Assembly: GCA_947451445.1 (NCBI GenBank)
Contig: CANFZJ010000093.1
Span: 1-9,389, forward strand
Origin: Comamonadaceae bacterium
GTDB lineage: Bacteria; Pseudomonadota; Gammaproteobacteria; Burkholderiales; Burkholderiaceae_C
Direction: 5' to 3'
Length of the DNA: 9,389 nt
In this document: positions 1 to 6,499 of the stretch, in pieces
Layout of the letters: each line of letters begins with the position of its first letter
Position numbering within the stretch: the stretch's first letter is position 1
Notes under the pieces: model-generated
Seen by the model: only the letters and a program-made list of their open reading frames with translations
What the model was told of the DNA's origin: nothing
The model's database searches: none
Made by a program: the position numbers and the translations under genes

Positions 1-35
1 CGGTGTGGCAATGCTCTAATTCAGGGTCCACACCG
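1..35. repeat. Perfect 8-bp inverted repeat upstream of the dCache sensor gene
   Basis: CGGTGTGG at 1-8 is exactly complementary to CCACACCG at 28-35, with a 19-nt gap. It ends 47 nt before the ATG at 83. The gap contains TCTAAT (15-20), a five-of-six match to a sigma-70 -10 box, but any -35 box would lie outside the window. It could be an operator, the remains of a terminator of an upstream gene, or chance. The left arm starts at the window's first base, so the repeat may be longer. Confidence 0.4.
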
Positions 36-82
36 CCCACACCCAGGCACTGTGTTCGCCACCGTCCCTACAGGGTAAGTCC

Positions 83-2608
83 ATGCGTTTTTTTCGCCCC
101 TCGCTACGCGTTGCGATTACCGTGCCGCTTGCACTGATCCTGACCACCACCGTGGTGTTACAGGCCGCCACCCAGCACACCCACACGCAACAACTGATCG
201 ACGCCACCAGCGCGCGGATTCTGGACGCCCTGACCGCCGCTGCCAGCCACCGGCTCACCGCCTTTCTGGACGCCCCGTTTCAGGCCCAAGCCCAGGTGGC
301 CGACGCGATCCACCGCCACACGCTGTACACGCCGGGCAACCTCATCCCGGTATCCACCTACCTGCGCGGGGTCTACCAGGACCTGTACCGGGACCCCACG
401 CAACTCAGCGTGTTGAGCTTTGGCAGCAGCGCGGGCGAATACGTCGGACTGCGCCGCGAGGCCGACGGCAGCGGGTTTTCGCTGATGCTCAAAGACCCCA
501 GCACCCAGGGTGAGCTGCGCATTTACCAAGGCCCCCAGCCGGGCGCGGTGCGGGCCGTCTATTCCGGCTACGACCCCCGCGTACGGCCCTGGTACGCCCC
601 CATCGCCAAAACCAACCGGGCCGGCTGGTCGGCCATTTACACCAACTACGACGAGCGGGCCGAGATCACCATCAGCGCCTCCACCCCGGTCCACCACGGC
701 GACACCCTGCTGGGCGTGGTGGAGGCCGATGTCAAGCTGGACGGGCTGAACCAGTTTTTGCACGACGAGCCCCTGCGCAGCAACGGCACCATCGCCATCA
801 CCGACATGGAGGGCCGCCTGGTCGCCCAGTCCGACCCCAGCCCGGTGGTCTCGGACGGCAGCGGCACCACGCCACGCGGCGAACGCCTGCGCCTGCAGGA
901 CAGCGCCAACCCCGTGCTGCGCGCTGCCGCCCACCCCGTGGCCCAGGCCGAGGCCAGCACCGCCCACAGCGCCGACTTTCACCTGCGGGTGGACCGCCAG
1001 CGCTACACCGGCCGCGTGGCCCCCTACGCCGACCCGCGCGGCCTGCAGTGGCGCATCGTCACCCTGCTGCCCGAGTCCGACCTGCTGGGCGACATCCGCG
1101 ACGCCAGCCAGCGCACCCTGGGCTGGATTGTGGGTCTCTCTGCGCTGGGCCTGCTGGCCTGCCTGGGCGTCATCGGCAAGGTCACCCGCCCCATCCAGCG
1201 CACCGCCGAGGCCGCCAACCGGCTGGCCCAGGGGCAGTGGAACACCCGCCTGGCCCACGGTAGCTCGGTACAAGAAACCGCCGTCCTGGTGCGCGCCTTC
1301 AACGGCATGGCCGAGCGCCTGCAACGCTCTTTCAGCGACCTGCACGAACAGCTGGTGTTTGACAGCCTGACCCACCTGCTGACCCGCAACGGCCTGCTGG
1401 AGCAGTCCCGCTGGACCGAGCCCCGCGCCGCCGCGCTCTGCCTGGTCGGGTTGGACGGCTTTCGGGCCATCAACGACAACGTGGGCCATGCCACGGGCGA
1501 CCGGCTGCTGCAGGCCGTCGCCACCCGCATCCGGGCGCAGCTACCCGCCTCGGTGGTAATGGCACGGGTCGGCGGCGATGAATTTGCCCTGCTGCAACTG
1601 GACACCCCCTGCCCGGCCAGCGACATCGCCGCGCGGGTGCAGACCCTGTTTGCCGCCCCGTTTGCCTCGGGCGACGACGAGGTGCTGGTCACCGCTTCAA
1701 TGGGCCTGGTCCAGGGCCTGCTGGTCGCCGACGCCCTGCCCGAATGGCTGCGCAACGCCAGCGTGGCCCTGGGCGAAGCCAAACGCCGGGGCCACGGCAC
1801 GTGCGCAGTGTTCGCGGCCAACATGCTGGAGCAGTCGCAAGAACACGCGCGGCTGGTCCTGGCGCTGCGCCAGGCACTGGAGAAGCAACAGTTTTTGGTG
1901 TACTACCAGCCCGTGGTGCAGCTGGCCAGCGGGCGCGTCAGCGGTGCCGAAGCCCTGGTGCGCTGGCAAGACCCGGCCCGGGGACTGGTCACCCCCGGCG
2001 TATTCATTCCTGTGGCCGAAGACTCCGGCCTCATCCTGCCGCTGGGCGACTGGGTGCTGCACACCGCCACACAAGACATCGCACGCCTGCTGCCCCAGCT
2101 ACCGCCGGACTTCGAGCTGCACGTCAACGTATCGGCCCGCCAGCTGATCCAGTCCGACTTTGCCGCCACCCTGCAAGACGCGCTGCAGCGCAGCGGCCTG
2201 CCCGCGCACCACCTCACCCTGGAGCTGACCGAATCCGTGCTGCTGGGCCAGGACGGCCTGACCGAAGAGCGCCTGCGCGCCATCCGCAGCCAGGGCGTGA
2301 AAATCGCCATCGACGACTTTGGCACCGGCTACTCGTCGCTGGCCTACCTGGGCCACCTGCCGTTTGACTGCCTGAAGATCGACCAGAGCTTTGTGCGCAA
2401 CCTGTGCGACTCGCCACAAGACGCCGCCATCGTCGCCGCGGTGCTGCACATGGCCAAGGGCTTTGGCGTCAGCGTGGTGGCCGAAGGCGTAGAAACCGAA
2501 GCCCAGGCCCAGCGCCTGCGCGCCATGGGCTGCCAATACGCCCAAGGCTACTGGTTTGGCCGCCCGGTGCCACTGGCGGCCTTTCAAAGCACCCTGGTCA
2601 AAATTTAA
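83..2608 (+). CDS. dCache-HAMP-GGDEF-EAL membrane sensor, predicted c-di-GMP phosphodiesterase
   Basis: 841-residue inner-membrane signalling protein predicted to hydrolyse c-di-GMP to pGpG in response to a periplasmic ligand. Order: TM1 about 10-28; periplasmic dCache about 45-335, with the typical DPRVRPWY motif at 164-171; TM2 about 344-366; HAMP about 367-420; GGDEF about 423-580; EAL about 587-835. The EAL domain looks fully competent: E623 (EAL), N682, E714 (ELTES), D744-D745 (DDFGTGYSS), K765, E801 and Q821. The GGDEF domain has the literal motif at 497-501, but the first metal-binding Asp is Gly456 (VGLD where DLD is usual), the next Lys is Arg461, and the RxxD inhibitory site is replaced by PASV. 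It is therefore probably not a cyclase; it may bind GTP and regulate the EAL. ATG 83 is supported by AGGG at 72-75. It converges on the next sensor gene. The ligand cannot be read from sequence. Confidence 0.93.
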   Translation: MRFFRPSLRVAITVPLALILTTTVVLQAATQHTHTQQLIDATSARILDALTAAASHRLTAFLDAPFQAQAQVADAIHRHTLYTPGNLIPVSTYLRGVYQDLYRDPTQLSVLSFGSSAGEYVGLRREADGSGFSLMLKDPSTQGELRIYQGPQPGAVRAVYSGYDPRVRPWYAPIAKTNRAGWSAIYTNYDERAEITISASTPVHHGDTLLGVVEADVKLDGLNQFLHDEPLRSNGTIAITDMEGRLVAQSDPSPVVSDGSGTTPRGERLRLQDSANPVLRAAAHPVAQAEASTAHSADFHLRVDRQRYTGRVAPYADPRGLQWRIVTLLPESDLLGDIRDASQRTLGWIVGLSALGLLACLGVIGKVTRPIQRTAEAANRLAQGQWNTRLAHGSSVQETAVLVRAFNGMAERLQRSFSDLHEQLVFDSLTHLLTRNGLLEQSRWTEPRAAALCLVGLDGFRAINDNVGHATGDRLLQAVATRIRAQLPASVVMARVGGDEFALLQLDTPCPASDIAARVQTLFAAPFASGDDEVLVTASMGLVQGLLVADALPEWLRNASVALGEAKRRGHGTCAVFAANMLEQSQEHARLVLALRQALEKQQFLVYYQPVVQLASGRVSGAEALVRWQDPARGLVTPGVFIPVAEDSGLILPLGDWVLHTATQDIARLLPQLPPDFELHVNVSARQLIQSDFAATLQDALQRSGLPAHHLTLELTESVLLGQDGLTEERLRAIRSQGVKIAIDDFGTGYSSLAYLGHLPFDCLKIDQSFVRNLCDSPQDAAIVAAVLHMAKGFGVSVVAEGVETEAQAQRLRAMGCQYAQGYWFGRPVPLAAFQSTLVKI

Positions 2609-2610
2609 GA

Positions 2611-2658
2611 AAATGCCATCAGCTCTGATAACACGTGCGCAAGCAAGCGCTGAAGATG
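2611..2658 (+). repeat. Degraded dispersed palindromic repeat (Comamonadaceae type), copy B
   Basis: Just after the stop codon of the dCache sensor gene lies an imperfect palindrome, GCCATCAGCTCTGATAAC (2615-2632), followed by TGCGCAAGCAAGCGCTGAAG (2636-2655). This is the layout I recall for an abundant Comamonadaceae intergenic repeat: a GCTATCA/TGATAGC hairpin, then TGCGC, then AAGCGCTGGAGG. The copy at 8421-8477, read on the minus strand, aligns with it (TTGATAGC, GTGCAGATGCAATAAGCG, TTGGAGGT). The match is partial and the family is identified from memory. It may act as a 3' hairpin between the convergent genes. Confidence 0.4.
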
Positions 2659-2678
2659 CGCCTGCCAGCGGGCAAGTG

Positions 2679-2704
2679 GGCCGCGAACGGCAGGGCGGCC
2701 GTTT
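2679..2704 (+). terminator. Weak candidate hairpin terminator in the convergent spacer
   Basis: GGCCGC (2679-2684) pairs perfectly with GCGGCC (2695-2700) around a 10-nt loop and is followed by GTTT. The T-tract is too short for a strong intrinsic terminator. A second small hairpin, TCTGG/CCAGA with a CAAA loop, lies at 2704-2717 beside the stop codon of the minus-strand gene. One of these or the repeat at 2611-2658 may end transcription from either side, but none is convincing alone. Confidence 0.25.
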
Positions 2705-2717
2705 CTGGCAAACCAGA

Positions 2718-5700
2718 TCAGCCAAGTTCCAGCCGCTTGTCGTCCAGCAGCATTTGTGCAAACGCGTCAGCAGCCACCGGTTTGCTGAAAAAGTAGCCCT
2801 GGATTTCATCGCATCCGTGATTGCGCAAGAAGTCGCATTGCTCCGGCGTCTCCACCCCTTCCGCAATGACCTTGAGTCGTAAACGGTTTGCCATCGAGAT
2901 GACGGCCAGTGGGATGGCGGCATCCTCTGCGCTGTTGAGCATGTCGCGAATGAATGACTGGTCGATTTTGAGGGTGTTCACTTTGAATCGTTTGAGATAG
3001 CTCAGGCTGGAATAGCCAGTGCCAAAATCGTCAATCGAGAATTTCACACCTGCGGCCTTGAGCTGCACCACCGTGGTGATCACTTTTTCGGTGTCCTGTG
3101 CGATCAGGCTCTCGGTCAGTTCCAATTCCAATAGCTCTGGCGGCAGCTGGGTGTCCCGCAAGGTGTTCAACACCCACTGCACAACATCCTGCTGAAGAAA
3201 CTGCCTTGCAGACACGTTCACGGACATCACGATCGGTGGCAACCCGGCCTGCGTCCAAGCCTTGCTCTGAAGGCACGCGGTACGCAGCACCCAGTCGCCA
3301 ATCGGCACAATCAGCCCACACTCCTCGGCAACAGGAATAAACCGTGCGGGCGACACAGCACCCAGTTCGGGATGGTTCCAGCGCAGCAAGGCCTCGCACC
3401 CCAAAATACGGCCGGTTTGCAAGTCCACTTTGGGCTGGTACGCCAGGTGCAATTCGCCAAGGGATATGGCCGTGCGAAGGCAGGATTCCAGATCGATCTG
3501 CTGCCGGGTGGCGCTGCTCATTTCTTCGGTGAAAAACTGGTAAGTGCTACGCCCCAAATCCTTGGACCGGGACATGGCTACATCCGCATGGCTGATCAGC
3601 TCATCAGCGTCCTCGCCATTTTCCGGATAAACGCTGATGCCAATACTGAGCGAGACATACACCTCTCTTCCTTCGACCTGGAAAGGCGGCGCAAATGCAT
3701 CAAGAATCTTCTGGGACACGGTGTAGGCATCGGAAAACTTGTGCAAATCGGCCAACAGAACCAAGAATTCGTCCCCGCTCTGGCGTGCCACCGTATCACC
3801 TTCACGCACGACTGGCACCAGGCGCTCACCAACTGCCTTGAGCAACTTGTCGCCAAAGGGATGTCCGTAGCCGTCGTTGATGACTTTGAAGCGGTCCAGA
3901 TCCAGGTACATCAATGCCAATTGACCGCCCCGGCGTTTCGCGTGGTTGATCGCCTGGGTGATGCGGTCGCGCATCAGCGTTCGGTTTGGCATGCCAGTGA
4001 GCGCATCGTGATTCGCCAAAAAATCAATGCGCGCTGCAGCCTGCTTGCGATCCGACACGTCGCGAACAATGGCCAAGAGTTGCTGGCCAGGCAGTGGGCT
4101 GGTGCTGACATCAGCCGCAAAAACCGTCCCATCCTTTCGTTGGTGCATCACCTCATCGACGTGAGGAACAGCACTCAGGGAACTCCCGCCTCTTTCGGCA
4201 AGGCGCTGTCGAGACGCTTCGGTCAGGATATCTTGAACCGACAGCTTCAGCATTTCATCCAGGCTATAGCCCAACATGGCGAGGGCCGCGGGGTTGGCCT
4301 CAATGATGCGATGGTTTTCCGAGACCACAAAAATACCGTCAACTGCCCGCTCAAACAGGGTACGAATGCGTTGCTCGCTGGCCTTGACGGCTACCTCGGC
4401 TGCCGCTCGGGCTGCGTTGTTATCCATGTTGTCCAGAGCGAAGGAGAGATCGCCCACCATCTCTTCGAGCAAGGCAACCAGCTCTGGCGTGAAAAAGTTC
4501 AGCTCCGGTATTTGCAGGCTCAGGGTCCCCGCCACCAACCCCGCCCGCCGAAACGGAAGAACGGCGACCGAACCCACACCCAGCTCTCCCGCGCGCTCGC
4601 GCCAATCTTGCAAACGCGGATCGTCCACAAAATTTTTGGAAAGCTGTGTTTGGCCACTGTGAATGGCCATGGCGGTGATGTCGAGGTCTCGCTGGCTGGC
4701 ATCCAGCGGGTAAGCAAGCCCTTCGAGCACCGCCCCAACCGGGCCGGCAAACGCCTCAGGAATGGCAAAGTCACCTTTCACCAGCGTGATGACCGCCACA
4801 TTGGCGTGACCGTAATCGACGCAGACACTGCAGATCTTCTGGTACAGGCTAGCCGCGTCCGTGACATGCACAATGGCCTGATTGGTCTGCGACAAAGCAG
4901 CATAAAGATTGGTCAGTCGCTGGTTGCGCTTGTCGCTCTGCTGGCGCGCCTCAGTTCCGTCATTCAACTTGAAAATGACTAGGAACAAGAAGGTCAAGCT
5001 CATGAAAACGCCTATCGGCAACGTCAAATAAATCCGGCGTGCGATCTGATTGGAACGTTGCTCCAATTGATCCTGCCGATAGCTCTGTGCGGCCCCCAAG
5101 GTGTTGATCGCCTCATTGAACAGGTCGGTTTGCGCCACTCCGCTAGCGGCCATTACCAACTTTTGGGCCGCTTCAAAGCCCTCCCGGCGGCGTGTCTCGA
5201 CGACCATGCCGGAGCCTCGCTTGCGTTCCTCTGTCATTTGAACAAGTTCATCCACCAGCAGTTGACTGGCCGGATCGACTGAGAGCTGCGTTCTCAAGTC
5301 CTTCAGATGCCGAAACAAATCCGCAAATGTTTGCTCTCTGCGCCGTGCCAGCCGCTCGTCACCGGTGATCACGTAGCCGCGCACGGCGGCAGAGCCATCC
5401 GCTGCGCCGCTCTTCACTTGCCCAATGAGCTTAACAATGGCTTGCGTTTGGTTGACGACCTCCGTACTCTGTTGAAGCTGGCGGGTCAAATAAGACACCA
5501 GACCAGCTGCCAGCAGCAGTGAAGAGATGCCGGCAACAATGCCGGTCGTCGTGAGTCGATCCATGACCCAGTTCAGGCCACCTTCGGCATACACGCAGGA
5601 CACCAAAGCCAAGCCCATCAACAGCAGCCCGAGAGCGGCATCCAACGGGAGGGACAAAAAGGCATTTAATTCGATGCCAAGCTGCAGATCAAGAAAATGG

Positions 5701-6224
5701 CTCAGGATAGCCACCCCTGAAATCAACACCTCCGTCGCTGCCAAGGCGGCCATGGCAACGAGTCGGTCAGGTTTGGTAGGGGCACGCGCCGCTACCAGCA
5801 GCGCTAACCCCATCAGGGCCGTGCTCAGTGCGCCCAACGTTGACACGCGGGTTGGCAAGACGCTCGCACCGGTTACGTCTTCTGCGAAAAGCCATGTTTC
5901 CAGTCCTATGCGCCAGCCCCCCAAACCTTCTGCGAGGGCGACGACCGAGGAGATTGCCATAACCAGCAGTGCAGTCAGGATGGCTACGGTACGGACAGTG
6001 GGGTGGAAGCGAAACCACGCAAGCGCGCCCAAGGCCATGCTGCACAGGGCAAGACCTAAAGCGGATTCGGGCTCCATGGCAAGCGGGCCGCCCCACACAT
6101 TCTTGAGCGCCCCCAGGTTCAGCGTCCAACCCGAAAAAACGATAACACCCAGGTAAAGAGCTACCGCGCACAAGATTAAAGTGACGTAGCGGGCAAGGCG
6201 GTGGTGAGGGGCTTTTGCAATCAT
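2718..6224 (-). CDS. Multi-TM CHASE3-GAF-PAS-GGDEF-EAL c-di-GMP signalling protein
   Basis: 1168 residues from ATG 6224. An N-terminal module has about seven hydrophobic segments (near 14-34, 55-73, 81-101, 130-148, 156-180, 197-214, 229-249), of the unnamed type often seen ahead of PAS/GGDEF proteins. A CHASE3 helical sensor follows (about 251-395, with RGYVITGDE), then a TM at about 398-418, GAF (about 435-600), PAS (about 615-730), GGDEF (about 732-900) and EAL (about 912-1160). The cyclase motif is SGDEF (816-820), but the metal Asp775 in DLDRFK, IND and the RxxD inhibitory site REGD (807-810) are intact. EAL residues E944, N1003, E1035, D1065-D1066, K1086, E1122 and Q1142 are all present. 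It may make and degrade c-di-GMP, or be mainly a phosphodiesterase. The start is uncertain: an in-frame TTG at 6236 adds four residues, and neither start has a clear Shine-Dalgarno. GC content is visibly lower than in the neighbouring genes. Confidence 0.92.
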   Translation of the reverse strand: MIAKAPHHRLARYVTLILCAVALYLGVIVFSGWTLNLGALKNVWGGPLAMEPESALGLALCSMALGALAWFRFHPTVRTVAILTALLVMAISSVVALAEGLGGWRIGLETWLFAEDVTGASVLPTRVSTLGALSTALMGLALLVAARAPTKPDRLVAMAALAATEVLISGVAILSHFLDLQLGIELNAFLSLPLDAALGLLLMGLALVSCVYAEGGLNWVMDRLTTTGIVAGISSLLLAAGLVSYLTRQLQQSTEVVNQTQAIVKLIGQVKSGAADGSAAVRGYVITGDERLARRREQTFADLFRHLKDLRTQLSVDPASQLLVDELVQMTEERKRGSGMVVETRRREGFEAAQKLVMAASGVAQTDLFNEAINTLGAAQSYRQDQLEQRSNQIARRIYLTLPIGVFMSLTFLFLVIFKLNDGTEARQQSDKRNQRLTNLYAALSQTNQAIVHVTDAASLYQKICSVCVDYGHANVAVITLVKGDFAIPEAFAGPVGAVLEGLAYPLDASQRDLDITAMAIHSGQTQLSKNFVDDPRLQDWRERAGELGVGSVAVLPFRRAGLVAGTLSLQIPELNFFTPELVALLEEMVGDLSFALDNMDNNAARAAAEVAVKASEQRIRTLFERAVDGIFVVSENHRIIEANPAALAMLGYSLDEMLKLSVQDILTEASRQRLAERGGSSLSAVPHVDEVMHQRKDGTVFAADVSTSPLPGQQLLAIVRDVSDRKQAAARIDFLANHDALTGMPNRTLMRDRITQAINHAKRRGGQLALMYLDLDRFKVINDGYGHPFGDKLLKAVGERLVPVVREGDTVARQSGDEFLVLLADLHKFSDAYTVSQKILDAFAPPFQVEGREVYVSLSIGISVYPENGEDADELISHADVAMSRSKDLGRSTYQFFTEEMSSATRQQIDLESCLRTAISLGELHLAYQPKVDLQTGRILGCEALLRWNHPELGAVSPARFIPVAEECGLIVPIGDWVLRTACLQSKAWTQAGLPPIVMSVNVSARQFLQQDVVQWVLNTLRDTQLPPELLELELTESLIAQDTEKVITTVVQLKAAGVKFSIDDFGTGYSSLSYLKRFKVNTLKIDQSFIRDMLNSAEDAAIPLAVISMANRLRLKVIAEGVETPEQCDFLRNHGCDEIQGYFFSKPVAADAFAQMLLDDKRLELG

Positions 6225-6239
6225 GTGTAGAGTCAAGCC

Positions 6240-6268
6240 AACGAATCACGGCACACGCAGCATGTCAA
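6240..6268 (-). promoter_or_regulatory. Candidate sigma-70 promoter for the CHASE3 sensor gene
   Basis: On the minus strand a perfect TTGACA (-35, 6268-6263) is followed after 17 nt by TTCGTT (6245-6240). That -10 box is poor, but it is preceded by TG one base upstream, as in extended -10 promoters. The ATG at 6224 is 15 nt beyond the -10, so the leader would be very short, which fits the lack of a clear Shine-Dalgarno. The TTG at 6236 would lie at or upstream of the transcription start, which favours ATG 6224 if this promoter is real. Confidence 0.3.
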
Positions 6269-6477
6269 ATTGGGAGCTACGAAGGCCGTGGTGCCAATTC
6301 AAAATTCTCACTGTTTGTGCGCGATTTTCTCCACTGAAATCCACTATGGATTGGCGCTCGCAACGTGCGCATAGTACGCTTTTATCTATGAGAAATGCGG
6401 TACTGGCAGCGCTGTTGGGCACCGAGCCCGGCGTGGTTGCAGCAACCGGCATCGACGCCCCCAGCATAGCCCCCATA

Positions 6478-6491
6478 CCCGCGTAGGCGGG
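6478..6491 (-). terminator. Small hairpin after the chemoreceptor gene, possible weak terminator
   Basis: CCCGC (6478-6482) and GCGGG (6487-6491) form a perfect five-pair stem with a four-base loop, 8 nt after the chemoreceptor stop codon. Further pairing of AGCCC with GGGCT on the outside could extend it. No T-tract follows on the minus strand, so termination would be inefficient or Rho-dependent. Confidence 0.25.
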
Positions 6492-6499
6492 AGGACGGG

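Larger units (their letters stand above)
6225..6499. other. Spacer between the large c-di-GMP sensor gene and the chemoreceptor gene
   Basis: This 275-bp stretch lies upstream of the CHASE3 sensor gene and downstream of the chemoreceptor gene. The part from about 6260 to 6400 is clearly more AT-rich than its surroundings, as expected for a promoter region. It holds a candidate promoter (6240-6268), a CATAG/CTATG inverted repeat (6370-6389 region), and a small hairpin near the chemoreceptor stop (6478-6491). Short open frames exist on both strands, but none has a ribosome binding site or a recognisable product. Confidence 0.6.

Noticed and set aside
158..1489. 443-codon minus-strand open frame opposite the dCache sensor
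   Set aside because: Gly/Ala/Val/Gln-rich translation typical of the complement of a GC-rich gene, with no recognisable motif.
3372..4982. 536-codon open frame on the plus strand, opposite the large c-di-GMP sensor
   Set aside because: It is wholly antisense to a gene with clear GAF, PAS, GGDEF and EAL motifs, and its translation shows no domain, signal or ribosome binding site.
6262..6272. 11-base match ATGTCAAATTG also present at 8418-8428
   Set aside because: Flanking bases do not align, so it is likely a coincidence in AT-richer DNA.
6278..6297. TTGGCAC on the minus strand, resembling a sigma-54 -24 box
   Set aside because: The required GC at the -12 position is absent at correct spacing.
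6246..6476. 76-codon minus-strand frame in the spacer after the chemoreceptor
   Set aside because: No ribosome binding site, no recognisable homology, and it runs through the AT-rich promoter region.
6388..6486. 32-codon plus-strand frame (MRNAVLAALLGTEPG...) in the same spacer
   Set aside because: It has a mildly hydrophobic start but no Shine-Dalgarno and overlaps the hairpin at 6478-6491; not enough to call a gene.
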